Assembly: GCA_947313855.1 (NCBI GenBank)
Contig: CAMZNS010000010.1
Span: 14,249-78,248 of the forward strand
Reading direction: 5' to 3'
Origin: an uncultured Deferribacteraceae bacterium
GTDB lineage: Bacteria; Chrysiogenota; Deferribacteres; CAMZNJ01
DNA: 64,000 nucleotides
Numbering within the stretch: the first letter of the stretch is position 1; each line of letters begins with the position of its first letter. The position numbers and the translations under genes are program-made. Positions 25,719 to 34,910 of the stretch are shown piece by piece. Below the pieces are notes generated by a model that did not search any database, was not told the DNA's origin, and saw nothing but the letters and a program-made list of their open reading frames with translations.

Positions 25719-26144
25719 ATGAACCAAAACACAAGCAACACCAATAGCGTAGATGGTGCAAACGACGAAGGACAGGGGGCGAACCCCGCTGAAAACAACC
25801 TCCGCAAGGTCGAAGGGATGGCAGACTTTGACCCCGCTACACTCAAAAAAGCGAAAGTCGGACTGCACACACTTGGAGGCGGAGAACTAACCGCCGGATC
25901 CCTGGAAGACATGCTCGAATTCCCCCTAGACTACACCTACAAGGTCATCGGTATCAATACCCCCGAATTCGTACCAGCAGTGGAAACTTTCTTTGCCGAG
26001 GCTTCCCCAAAAATACACCAAAAAGAATCATCGTCAGGGAAATACGTATCACTAAGCATCACAGTGCACCTAACAGATTACGCCACACTCAAAAAATACT
26101 ACGACGGAGTGGCAACACTAAAAGGATTCAAATATTGCATGTAA
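25719..26144 (+). CDS. DUF493 (YbeD-like) protein
   Basis: Small ACT-like regulatory fold of unknown partner. The DUF493 core covers residues ~68-141: LEFPLDYTYKVIG, FVPAVETFF, SGKYVSLSITVHL, YDGVATLKGFKYCM. The N-terminal ~65 residues are low-complexity Asn/Gly/Ala. ATG at 25719 follows GAGGTGA; the GTG at 25710 overlaps that Shine-Dalgarno and is less likely. Last gene of the valS run. Confidence 0.82.
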   Translation: MNQNTSNTNSVDGANDEGQGANPAENNLRKVEGMADFDPATLKKAKVGLHTLGGGELTAGSLEDMLEFPLDYTYKVIGINTPEFVPAVETFFAEASPKIHQKESSSGKYVSLSITVHLTDYATLKKYYDGVATLKGFKYCM

Positions 26145-26283
26145 TAAATATTAAAATATGATACAATTAAGAAGTTATACTTTTCTAACGAATAAAACAT
26201 GAAGAATTGCCTTTAAACAAAAGACATATTAAAATGTCCAAACCTACAAACACAACTACACAAGTAGCTAACGGAGCAAAACT

Positions 26284-27246
26284 ATGAAAACAATCGGTGT
26301 CTTAACCAGCGGTGGCGATAGCCCCGGAATGAACGCAGCCATACGTGCTGTTGTACGCACAGCACACGCCAAAGGACTCGTCGTCTACGGTATCGAAAAC
26401 GGATACCAAGGGATGATCGACAACAACATGAGGATACTACAACCCCACGACGTTGGCGGAATACTACACAGGGGCGGAACATTCCTCTACTCAGCACGCT
26501 GCAAAGAATTTCGTACCTACGAAGGACGAGAAAAAGCCCACAATAACCTGAAAACCAGGGGCATCGAAGCCATTGTTGTCATCGGCGGTGACGGATCGCT
26601 AGCCGGTGCAAGGGACCTCTACAACGAATTCAACATCCGGTGCATCGGAATACCCGGATCCATCGACAACGACCTCTACGGCACAGACATGTCACTCGGC
26701 GTGGACACCGCACTCAACACCATCGTCAACGCACTGGACATGATAAGCGATACCGCCTCAAGCCACAACAGAACCTTCTTCGTAGAAGTAATGGGACGAA
26801 ACAGCGGATACCTCGCAGCACAAGCAGCACTAGCATCAGGAGCCGAAGCAGTAGTCGTACCCGAATACAAATTCGACTGGGACAAAGGGATCAAACAACT
26901 ACTAGACAGACACAACAACGGATACAGATGCAATATTGTTATTGTTGCCGAAGGGGCAGGCTCGGTGCTGGAGATGGCATCAGAGGTTAAGAAAAAAGCA
27001 CCCGAACTTGACGCTCGAATCACTATCCTAGGACACGTGCAACGCGGTGGAGCACCAACCGCTTACGACCGTAACCTCGCATCCATACTAGGACGAACAT
27101 CCGTCGAAGCACTACTTGACGGCAAAACAGGACTCATGGTAGGAACGCAAGGGGGCAAAATAGCGTTCACAAGCTTCGAAGATGTGTTCAACAACAAATC
27201 AACACTCGACCCAGCCATCATCGAAACATTAGTAATGATAAAATAA
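26284..27246 (+). CDS. pfkA: ATP-dependent 6-phosphofructokinase
   Basis: Fructose-6-phosphate to fructose-1,6-bisphosphate, committing glycolytic step. GGDSPGMNAAIR at the N-terminus, GGDGSLAGA (Gly at the position that marks ATP rather than pyrophosphate use), catalytic IPGSIDNDLYGTD, EVMGRNSGYLA and GHVQRGGAPTAYDR are all present. 320 aa matches the bacterial type. No strong promoter stands out in the 139-base gap before it, although TATGATACAAT and TATACT elements occur. Confidence 0.96.
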   Translation: MKTIGVLTSGGDSPGMNAAIRAVVRTAHAKGLVVYGIENGYQGMIDNNMRILQPHDVGGILHRGGTFLYSARCKEFRTYEGREKAHNNLKTRGIEAIVVIGGDGSLAGARDLYNEFNIRCIGIPGSIDNDLYGTDMSLGVDTALNTIVNALDMISDTASSHNRTFFVEVMGRNSGYLAAQAALASGAEAVVVPEYKFDWDKGIKQLLDRHNNGYRCNIVIVAEGAGSVLEMASEVKKKAPELDARITILGHVQRGGAPTAYDRNLASILGRTSVEALLDGKTGLMVGTQGGKIAFTSFEDVFNNKSTLDPAIIETLVMIK

Positions 27247-27277
27247 AACAAAATACATAACACGAGAGGGAATAAAT

Positions 27278-27733
27278 ATGCTGAGCGATAAGATTTTTGA
27301 CGATATGAAACAAGCCATGCGTAACAAAGACAAAACCGCACTGGGTGTCTTGCGTATGCTTCGTTCTGAGATTAAATACTCGGAAACCGACGGAGGCAAC
27401 AAACCTAGCGACGAAAATACAATCAAAGTTGTACAGTCAGCTATCAAAAAACGCAAAGTGGCAGCAGAACAATACAAAGAAGCTGGAAGAGACGATCTCG
27501 CTGAACAAGAAATAGCCGAAGCCGATGTGCTAGCACTGTACCTGCCCAAACAACTATCCGAAACCGAAATCATAGAAATAATAACAGCCGAAGCAGAAAA
27601 ACTCGGTATCAACAAAGGCAGCAAAAACGGTGCCGCAATGGGACAACTCATGAAAGGCGTAATGGCAGTAGTCGGTGCTAGTGCTGAAGGCAAAGCTGTC
27701 AATAATCTAGTGAAATCGTTTGTCAACGACTAA
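27278..27733 (+). CDS. GatB/YqeY domain protein
   Basis: Stand-alone YqeY: helical domain homologous to the tRNA-binding tail of GatB. Typical sequence LGVLRMLRSEIKYSE, KKRKVAAEQYKEAGRDDLAEQE, LPKQLSETEI and the C-terminal NGAAMGQLMKGVM. 151 aa. Cellular role not established. 31 bases after pfkA; SD CGAGAGGGAA. Confidence 0.92.
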   Translation: MLSDKIFDDMKQAMRNKDKTALGVLRMLRSEIKYSETDGGNKPSDENTIKVVQSAIKKRKVAAEQYKEAGRDDLAEQEIAEADVLALYLPKQLSETEIIEIITAEAEKLGINKGSKNGAAMGQLMKGVMAVVGASAEGKAVNNLVKSFVND

Positions 27734-27815
27734 GCAGAGACGTAAATAAATAAAAATAATTGACTGACGGTCTTGTTGCGTACCGATGTGCCAACAACAC
27801 CAGGGAGGAGAAGGT

Positions 27816-28286
27816 ATGTTAGGTTTTTTGGATATTATTATTGTTGCCGTGTTGGCAACTCTGTACGCAGGATTAGGGTTTTATCGTGGCATATTAAGGT
27901 CGATAACAGCTGTGGCCGTTCTTTACGGATCATACATGGCAGCCAAAATTGGTGCACCAGTGGTATTCCCCATTGTTGTTGGTATCATCCCTATCTTTGG
28001 GGCTTACATGTATATCGCAATCTTCGCGATAATAATGTACTTGACATACCTCCTCTTAGGCATGATAACAGGCATGATGTTTAAACGTGTCCTAAACTTT
28101 AGTCGTCCGAGATGGCTTTCTAGGTTCTTTGGTGGTCTTATTGGTGCAATGATGGGTGTGTTTTTGGCGAGTATTTTGTTCTATTTGCTACAAATTTTCG
28201 CTCCCATGGGCACCCCATTCGTATCATCCATACTGAACTCCCCCGTTGCCAATGCTCTGATCGGGTCTGTGGGTAGGCTTTTGTAG
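27816..28286 (+). CDS. cvpA: CvpA family membrane protein
   Basis: Four predicted TMs. Family pattern GFLDIIIVAVLATLYAGLGF with YRGILRS and C-terminal FFGGLIGAMMGVFLASIL. ATG at 27816 follows GGGAGGAGAAGGT. 156 aa. CvpA proteins affect colicin V production and envelope stress in other bacteria; the exact role is unknown. A second CvpA-like gene follows. Confidence 0.85.
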   Translation: MLGFLDIIIVAVLATLYAGLGFYRGILRSITAVAVLYGSYMAAKIGAPVVFPIVVGIIPIFGAYMYIAIFAIIMYLTYLLLGMITGMMFKRVLNFSRPRWLSRFFGGLIGAMMGVFLASILFYLLQIFAPMGTPFVSSILNSPVANALIGSVGRLL

Positions 28287-28326
28287 TCTAGTGCCCCTGT
28301 TCGTTAGTTCTTGAATTAAATATAAT

Positions 28327-28788
28327 ATGGTAGGTTTTATCGACATGACTTTGATTTACGCATCACTATTTGCACCCATACTGATTTTCGCCGTTGTAGG
28401 TTTTCGCAAAGGGGCGATGTTTACGTTGTTGTCCCTTTTGGTGTTTAACATTGCGTACCAAATATCTGTTTTGGCAACACCGTTTGTTTATATTTTGGTT
28501 GTGTCGTTGCTCCCGTTTTTGGAGAGCACTGCCTACCCATACGTTTATGTTACACTGCTGGGGTTGTTGTACCTTGGCGGTGTACGTTTAACATTTTTCG
28601 CCATAGGCAAGATTTCTGGTTCGGTAAGATTTTTCATGTTTTCGCGATTGCTGACGTTCATTGATATCAGTCTTCGTACCGCACCGAGTCTACGTTCTAG
28701 CATATTGGGTGGCATACTTGGTCTTGTTTGGGGTTTGTTGGTAACGGTTGCAGTATTTTATTTGATTACGATCTACTATGTCGCTTAA
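28327..28788 (+). CDS. Second CvpA-like membrane protein
   Basis: 153 aa, four TMs, diverged CvpA layout: MTLIYASLFAPILIFAVVGF with RKGAMF, then RTAPSLRSSILGGILGLVWG matching the GG(L/I)xG end of its neighbour. It probably arose by duplication and may pair with the first copy. Start uncertain: ATG 28327 is directly preceded by TATAAT and has no Shine-Dalgarno; ATG 28345 is the alternative. Confidence 0.65.
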   Translation: MVGFIDMTLIYASLFAPILIFAVVGFRKGAMFTLLSLLVFNIAYQISVLATPFVYILVVSLLPFLESTAYPYVYVTLLGLLYLGGVRLTFFAIGKISGSVRFFMFSRLLTFIDISLRTAPSLRSSILGGILGLVWGLLVTVAVFYLITIYYVA

Positions 28789-28863
28789 CAACATTGCTAC
28801 GATGAGTCTTGCTACGATGAGTCTTGCTACGATGAACATTATTGAGCTAGTGGGGCTAGACGT

Positions 28864-31410
28864 ATGATACACTCTACTCATGTTGCGGGGCATGGTTCTT
28901 CTGAGGATTATGCTGCCCTAGATTTTGGCACTTTCAAAACTCTTCTCTCCAGTCGTTATGTTTCGTCATTCTCCCTAGATTTTTTTTCAGGTTTGGAGCC
29001 CCTACTAAGCTCCGATGGTAGCACCCGTATGGATGGGATATTTCGTTCGCACAAGCTGTTTGGCGAGTCGATGTTGTTTGTGCCATTGTCGTCTTATTCC
29101 CCTGCCCCCGACACTGTTTTTTTCCATCTGATGGACGATGTGGACATGGAGTTTCGCACAACATTTGAGGGGTTGTGGCTGTACAATTTTCAACTGCTAA
29201 TTCATGATGTTGAGTTGCTACGCACCTTACTGTCTGATTTCAAAGACACCCCTGCGTTGACCGCCCTTGCTTTGTCCCTCCCTGACTACTCCTCTTTGGC
29301 GAGTAGTATTCGTCGGTCTGTGGATGATCTTGGTGGTGTTCGCGATGATGCGACTCCTGAGTTGCGTCGTATTCGTGGTGTGCTTCGTTCGTCTCGTAGT
29401 ACTGCGTACGGTATCGCACAAAATTATACGCATGGTGCGAACTCCTCCCGTTTTATTCAGGATGATGTTTTGACCATGAAAAATGGTCGCTACACCATTG
29501 CTTGCAAGAGCTCTTACAAGAGTCATATTTCCAACGGCATTTTGCAGGGTGTGTCGAAATCTGGTCAGACATTTTTTGTTGAGCCGTCAGACTTGGCATC
29601 GGTGAATAATAGTATTCATCAGGCGTTGTCCGATGAGCGTGCGGAGGTGTTTCGAATACTTCGCGACTTGTCGGATGAGGTGTATGATAGTTACGCGAAT
29701 TTTGTGCATCTTTGGTCGTTGTATGGCGAGTTGCTGTTTTTCTTGGAGACCGCACACATTTACGCTCAGTTTGAGTATTGTTACCCCGAGTTTTCTAACA
29801 CTAGTATCAACTTAGTTGATGTTCATCACCCTGTAATTTACTTGATGAGTCGTGCAACTGGTGGTGCAACTGGTGGTGCAACTGGTGGTAAGTCGTCGTC
29901 ATCTATTCCTATTTCGTTTGATTTGGACGAGAGTTGCTCCTTGGCTGTTATCTCTGGTGCCAACGCTGGCGGTAAGAGTTCGGCGTTGAAATCTGTGGGC
30001 TTGAACCACATCATCGCCAAGTGTGGGCTCCCCCTGTTTGGCAAAAAAGCTGTTGTGATGGATTACCGCACCATCATGGCAGACATAGGCGATCATCAGT
30101 CCATAGACATGAGCCTCTCCACCTTTTCCGCCAATGTGGCTAACATCAAACGTGTGCTCGAAACAGCTCAAGGGAACGATCTTGTTCTGCTCGATGAACT
30201 CGGATCCTCCACGGAGCCTCGCGAAGGTGCTGCCTTGGCTGTTGCTGTTTTGGAGAGTATGCTGTCGAAAGGTGTGAAGTGCATCGTTACCACCCATTAC
30301 GGCGAAGTGAAAAAGCTTGGCTTTGCCCACGAAAGGGCTGTCTCTTACGGCACAACGTTTGACGACGAAACACTCATGCCAACGTACAAGCTCCTCAAAG
30401 GGATCATGGGGGTGTCTAATCCGTTTACCCTGGCAAGACGAATGGGACTACCCGAAGAGGTGCTGGAACGTGCCGAACACCTTGTAGACGAAAGTCGAAC
30501 CATGCTGGAAAAAAGTGTGGAAGAACTCAACGAAATGCGTGTAAAAGTTGACGCACAAGCTCTGGAAGTAGCCGAACTCGAAAAATACCTCAACGAACAA
30601 CACGACGACCTAAAACAACGCGAAGACCAACTAACAACCAAACTCGCCATGAAAGAAGAAGACCTCCTAAGCGAAACAATGGCTCTGCTACAACAAGCAA
30701 AACGACTCTCCAAAGAGGCTATTCGCAACTCCGTGAGAGGCGGAAAGGTGGGAGCAACAACACCAAACAAACCTGAAATGAAGATGCAAAATGCCGAAAC
30801 ACTACTAACAGCTGTTCAAGGTCGCGTCAAAGCTGTGGACAAACACAAAGTGGCACTCAAAGACATTAACGTCGGACACACAATATTCCTCAACAAATAC
30901 CAGAAAGAAGCAACAGTTACCGCCGTCGAAGGATCAAAAATCGTACTCGACCTCGGCGGGATGAGGGTAACATTCCCACGAAAAGATATCAATAACCAAA
31001 CAGCAGCCGTCGTGGACAAAAGTAGCCGTGGAAATAGTCGCAGAGACACTGACAGCAACACTGACAGCAACACAGGACGAAAAGCATCGCACACCAAAAA
31101 TACACAACACAAACAACGAACACACAACGGTGCCCAAGTTATCAATACCGTAAATACATACACATCGATGGAGAAAGTGTTGGTAGGGATGCGTGTGGAT
31201 GACGGAATCGACGAACTGGACAGATTCCTAGACGAAGCTGTGCTCTCTAACCACGACAAAGTATACGTGATACATGGACGTGGGAGTGGTGATCTGCGTC
31301 GAGCTGTGCACCAGTTTCTGAAGTCTGATAGGCGGGTCAAAACATTCCGACTAGCAGACCACGAACAGGGCGAACAAGGATTTGACGCCGTAACAGTTGT
31401 ATTCCTGTAA
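28864..31410 (+). CDS. mutS2: MutS2 family ATPase/nuclease
   Basis: In other bacteria MutS2 suppresses recombination or rescues collided ribosomes. MutS core ATPase with Walker A GANAGGKSS, Walker B LVLLDELGSSTEP and TTHYGEVKKL. Long coiled coil (residues ~560-640). The C-terminal Smr domain (IDELDRFLDEAVL, VYVIHGRGSGDLR) has HGRGSGDLR intact, but LVGM replaces the usual LDLxG. In-frame repeats: ATGG x3 (12-bp unit) just before the ATPase domain and DTDSNTDSNTG before Smr. 848 aa. Confidence 0.93.
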   Translation: MIHSTHVAGHGSSEDYAALDFGTFKTLLSSRYVSSFSLDFFSGLEPLLSSDGSTRMDGIFRSHKLFGESMLFVPLSSYSPAPDTVFFHLMDDVDMEFRTTFEGLWLYNFQLLIHDVELLRTLLSDFKDTPALTALALSLPDYSSLASSIRRSVDDLGGVRDDATPELRRIRGVLRSSRSTAYGIAQNYTHGANSSRFIQDDVLTMKNGRYTIACKSSYKSHISNGILQGVSKSGQTFFVEPSDLASVNNSIHQALSDERAEVFRILRDLSDEVYDSYANFVHLWSLYGELLFFLETAHIYAQFEYCYPEFSNTSINLVDVHHPVIYLMSRATGGATGGATGGKSSSSIPISFDLDESCSLAVISGANAGGKSSALKSVGLNHIIAKCGLPLFGKKAVVMDYRTIMADIGDHQSIDMSLSTFSANVANIKRVLETAQGNDLVLLDELGSSTEPREGAALAVAVLESMLSKGVKCIVTTHYGEVKKLGFAHERAVSYGTTFDDETLMPTYKLLKGIMGVSNPFTLARRMGLPEEVLERAEHLVDESRTMLEKSVEELNEMRVKVDAQALEVAELEKYLNEQHDDLKQREDQLTTKLAMKEEDLLSETMALLQQAKRLSKEAIRNSVRGGKVGATTPNKPEMKMQNAETLLTAVQGRVKAVDKHKVALKDINVGHTIFLNKYQKEATVTAVEGSKIVLDLGGMRVTFPRKDINNQTAAVVDKSSRGNSRRDTDSNTDSNTGRKASHTKNTQHKQRTHNGAQVINTVNTYTSMEKVLVGMRVDDGIDELDRFLDEAVLSNHDKVYVIHGRGSGDLRRAVHQFLKSDRRVKTFRLADHEQGEQGFDAVTVVFL

Positions 31411-31436
31411 GCTAACGAATTGCCTTGCCAAATGCC

Positions 31437-31465
31437 TTGCCAAAGTTGCACTACTTTGCTACAAT
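31437..31465 (+). promoter_or_regulatory. Candidate promoter of csd6-csd4-thiL
   Basis: TTGCCA (31437-31442), 17-base spacer, TACAAT (31460-31465), between the mutS2 stop and csd6. It overlaps a short repeat (TGCCTTGCCAAA). Confidence 0.55.
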
Positions 31466-31526
31466 AAACCTATTTTAGTGCGTAAACTAGGAACAAAAAT
31501 ACACACACAAGCAGGAGCCAAGAAGA

Positions 31527-33179
31527 ATGTTTTTTATGAAGACAAGGTATGTATTACTTTACTTATTAGGCATGGCAATAATCGCAACCTACATGCTGAC
31601 TGCAGTGGCGTGGGCTGAATCGGATGACCTTGACTCCGAAAATACCACCAGAAATACCACCGAAAATACCGACAACTACAGCGACGCCGGAAGCGACACA
31701 GCAGCGTACGACTTCGCATACAACACCAGTGTGGACTATCGAAGCATACGAGAACGTGCCATACAATTCTCCACCACCACGGCCGTCAACAACATGAACA
31801 GCATAAACAACAACAACCTCATACTCGCCAACATATTTATCTATAACCAAAGCCAGCAAAAAAACGTTGCATTTGTTGACAAAAGCAACCTCACAATATA
31901 TGTGGGAACTTACCAAGGCGATAAACTCGAAATAACCGATACATTCGACATCCTAGTCGGTGAAGCAGAGGGGGACAAAGTACGCGAAGGGGATCGAAAA
32001 ACACCCGAAGGGGTCTACTACACCGTGGACTACCTAAGCAATAAATACCTCACAAACCGATACGGAAACCAAGTGGGAAATATCTACGGCACAGGAGCTT
32101 TCCCCATCAACTACCCCAACATTGTCGACAAAATAGAAGGGCGAGGCGGAAGCGGTATCTGGATACACGGACTCAACCCCGAAAAACACAAACCCGTTAC
32201 CCTCGGGTGCATCGCCATGGGGAACGAACGATTCGACCGACTAATGACCTACATGAACGTAGGGGTGACCACGGTCATCGGCGAAACACTAAACTTTACC
32301 CCCGACAGGGATGCCTACCTAAAGGAAAAAACTCGCTACTACAACTTCATCGAAAACTTCACAAACGCTTGGAGCACAAACAATTACGACGCTTACGCCG
32401 AAATGTTCCACCAACAGTTTAGAACACCAGCAGGGGTCAGGCGTGGAAGCTTCCTTGGACGCAAAAAAAGCATAATGGATTACGGACTCTCAATCAACAA
32501 ACAAACAAACAAAAACATTACCAACACAACAAACACCGTGGAAACAACAGGGGCAACTCTTGCCGAAAACAGACGCATCGCACAAATGCTCAAAGGGAAC
32601 AAACTAATCACCTTCAACAACCTAACAGTATTCGTTGAGCGAGACCTAGTTGTCTACGACTTCAACCAACTCTACGCAACCAACAACCTCATCTCCTACG
32701 GCAATAAGCGTTACTACGTCAAAGATACTGCCAACGAACTCGATGGACGCAACGGACGCAACGGACGCAACGGACTGCAGGTAATATCGGAAGAGTTCAC
32801 ACCCAGCGATGCCAACACCAAAAAAGAGGCGATTATGCCTTACGTGCAAACATTCCTGCAAACGTGGATACAGGCTTGGGAAACCAAAGATGTGGACGGC
32901 TACACAGCAATGTACTCGCCGGCATTCCGCCACAAAGGCACAAACATGGGGCTAAGACAGTTTGCCGCATACAAACAAGGCGTATTCCAGAGGGCGGGGA
33001 ACATCTCCGTGGAATACTCCAACGTAACAATCGAATCCATTGCCGCAGGTAGTGTTACCGTGAGCTTTACACAAAAATACTCATCAGACACCGTCGCCGA
33101 TACGGGCAAAAAAGTCTTAGTGCTAACAGGGCGACCCGATCTATTCAGTATCCGCTCCGAAGCTTGGTTCAAACTGTAA
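31527..33179 (+). CDS. csd6: L,D-transpeptidase-fold peptidoglycan enzyme, Csd6-like, with two NTF2-like domains
   Basis: Exported (signal peptide LLGMAIIATYMLTAVAWA). The YkuD catalytic domain spans residues ~115-265, with His214 in IWIHGLNPE and Cys228 in VTLGCIAMGN. Two NTF2-like domains follow (YYNFIENFTNAWSTNNYDAY and VQTFLQTWIQAWETKDVDGY). This layout matches the Csd6/Pgp2-type family, in which the enzyme trims peptidoglycan tetrapeptides and sets helical cell shape; the second NTF2 copy is an addition compared with the single-domain form. Asn/Thr linker after the signal; NGR x3 (9-bp unit) between the NTF2 domains. SD AGGAG at 31513. Directly followed by csd4. Confidence 0.85.
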   Translation: MFFMKTRYVLLYLLGMAIIATYMLTAVAWAESDDLDSENTTRNTTENTDNYSDAGSDTAAYDFAYNTSVDYRSIRERAIQFSTTTAVNNMNSINNNNLILANIFIYNQSQQKNVAFVDKSNLTIYVGTYQGDKLEITDTFDILVGEAEGDKVREGDRKTPEGVYYTVDYLSNKYLTNRYGNQVGNIYGTGAFPINYPNIVDKIEGRGGSGIWIHGLNPEKHKPVTLGCIAMGNERFDRLMTYMNVGVTTVIGETLNFTPDRDAYLKEKTRYYNFIENFTNAWSTNNYDAYAEMFHQQFRTPAGVRRGSFLGRKKSIMDYGLSINKQTNKNITNTTNTVETTGATLAENRRIAQMLKGNKLITFNNLTVFVERDLVVYDFNQLYATNNLISYGNKRYYVKDTANELDGRNGRNGRNGLQVISEEFTPSDANTKKEAIMPYVQTFLQTWIQAWETKDVDGYTAMYSPAFRHKGTNMGLRQFAAYKQGVFQRAGNISVEYSNVTIESIAAGSVTVSFTQKYSSDTVADTGKKVLVLTGRPDLFSIRSEAWFKL

Positions 33180-33241
33180 TGGCACACAACTTAAATGGGG
33201 CACTTATCATACGTCAAAGATTGTCAAAAAGGGGAACAGAT

Positions 33242-34894
33242 ATGAAACATAAACACAACGCCCCTACTCTAAACACGCCTGTATGGAGCCCGAGAGCTAC
33301 AACTATCTACACACTGACCCTTTTACTAACGGTTGGCATCATCCTAATCGCTACGTCCTCCACTGCTCATGCACGCAAGATGGTGTTTGAACCCAACAAC
33401 GTGAAACATATTTCATACTTCCCGCAAACCGACTACTCACTAGACGTATACATTATCACAGGTGCAAAACCCGGTGCAACAGGACTCATTGTCGGCGGTA
33501 TTCAGGGCGACGAAGAGGGGGGCTACCTTGCCGCTGATCAGTTTATCGACATGCAGGTGGATACCGGAACACTAATCGTTATCCCACGTGCCAACGCAAA
33601 GGCTGTTGCCATTGCTGAGCGTGCAACGGCTGTGGACATGAATCGCCAATTCAAAAATATTACTTATGAAAAGATGCGTGGTGCCATTGAAACCATCAAA
33701 AAATATATCAGTGAAGCGGATGTGTTTATTAATTTCCACGATGGCTGGGGGTTTCACCGTAAGGTGTACACCGATTGGTCGTATTCCCCTGATAGGTTCG
33801 GTCAATCGGTTGTTACCGACTCCGACGAATACACATGTAGCAACGACACCATACTAAACCTACGTGAACCAGCATTCATAGCCATAAAAAGTGCCAACGA
33901 ACGCATTCAGCTAGAAAAATACTACCTCGAATACTTCAACACAAGAACTTTTGAAGAAACATCGAAATACTACACATCCATGACAAACGCATCCACCTAC
34001 TACGTACTGACAGCTGAATGCAAGCCTGCTTTCGCAATCGAGGCATCCAAAAACCTGCCAACGGTTAGAGACAAAGTCTTGGTACATGTTTACGCCGCCA
34101 TCCCACTGCTAGCATATTACGGCATTATCGTCAACGAATCGGTGTCGCCAGTGGTGGCACCAACCATGAACCATGTTGTTGTAGATGTGGACGGTACGGA
34201 GTATGCTGTGCAAGCGGGGCAAACCATCAACGTAACACAAGGCTCCACGATCACGGTGAAAAATATTTACGGCAACTATCGACGTGGCTACACTGTGGAT
34301 ATTATCGGGGTCAATGCGAAAGGGGAGCGTGGGCAGTTGGACACAAATACGCCCCATGTAATGTCTGAGCGTGGTAAGGTTGTGGCAAATGTCTACAAAG
34401 ACTCCGTTAGCGTTGGCAAGGTGTTTTTCCGAGTGCAAGCACCTGTGCAAGCACCTGTGCAAGCACCTGTGCCTCGGGGAGGGGGCGAAATCTTGTCCGA
34501 AGGGCTAACCACACCGACAACACCATCCCTGCTGGCTTCAGTCAATGGACAGATAGGCGTCTACCCTGTTGCTCAAAATATCGTACTCAACAAAGGGGAC
34601 GCTTTCATACCCATCTATTTCCTCCTACCAAAAACAGATGTGCCTTATTCTGTTAACGTTATTAACATCAAGGGGTTTGTGCCCAAGGGGCTCCCTTCAG
34701 GTGTAAATACTGGGAACGACATGGGGCACACAATGGTTGCGGGCGTGTCTGACATGTTGGCACAGTATGCTGTTCCCCCCACTGCAGGGGATGATTTCGG
34801 TGTTGGCGAGGTGTTCCCCATTGTGGTGGAGTATACCATGGCAGACTCTGTTGCTCGCAAGGTGGAAGTTTTTCGTATCCAAATCCTAAAGTAG
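33242..34894 (+). CDS. csd4: Peptidoglycan D,L-carboxypeptidase, Csd4/Pgp1-like (M14/M99)
   Basis: Zinc carboxypeptidase that cuts tripeptide stems to dipeptides in helical Campylobacterota. Signal anchor LTLLLTVGIILIATSS. Zinc site GGIQGDEEGG shows Gln88 and Glu91, with His166 in INFHDGWGF; Gln instead of His as first ligand is the diagnostic feature of Csd4. Candidate catalytic Glu267 in AFAIEASK. After the peptidase come beta-rich domains and QAPV x3 (12-bp unit). ATG at 33242 follows AAGGGGAACAGAT; the frame from 33164 would overlap csd6. 550 aa. Confidence 0.87.
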   Translation: MKHKHNAPTLNTPVWSPRATTIYTLTLLLTVGIILIATSSTAHARKMVFEPNNVKHISYFPQTDYSLDVYIITGAKPGATGLIVGGIQGDEEGGYLAADQFIDMQVDTGTLIVIPRANAKAVAIAERATAVDMNRQFKNITYEKMRGAIETIKKYISEADVFINFHDGWGFHRKVYTDWSYSPDRFGQSVVTDSDEYTCSNDTILNLREPAFIAIKSANERIQLEKYYLEYFNTRTFEETSKYYTSMTNASTYYVLTAECKPAFAIEASKNLPTVRDKVLVHVYAAIPLLAYYGIIVNESVSPVVAPTMNHVVVDVDGTEYAVQAGQTINVTQGSTITVKNIYGNYRRGYTVDIIGVNAKGERGQLDTNTPHVMSERGKVVANVYKDSVSVGKVFFRVQAPVQAPVQAPVPRGGGEILSEGLTTPTTPSLLASVNGQIGVYPVAQNIVLNKGDAFIPIYFLLPKTDVPYSVNVINIKGFVPKGLPSGVNTGNDMGHTMVAGVSDMLAQYAVPPTAGDDFGVGEVFPIVVEYTMADSVARKVEVFRIQILK

Positions 34895-34910
34895 TAAAGT
34901 AGGGGGCATT

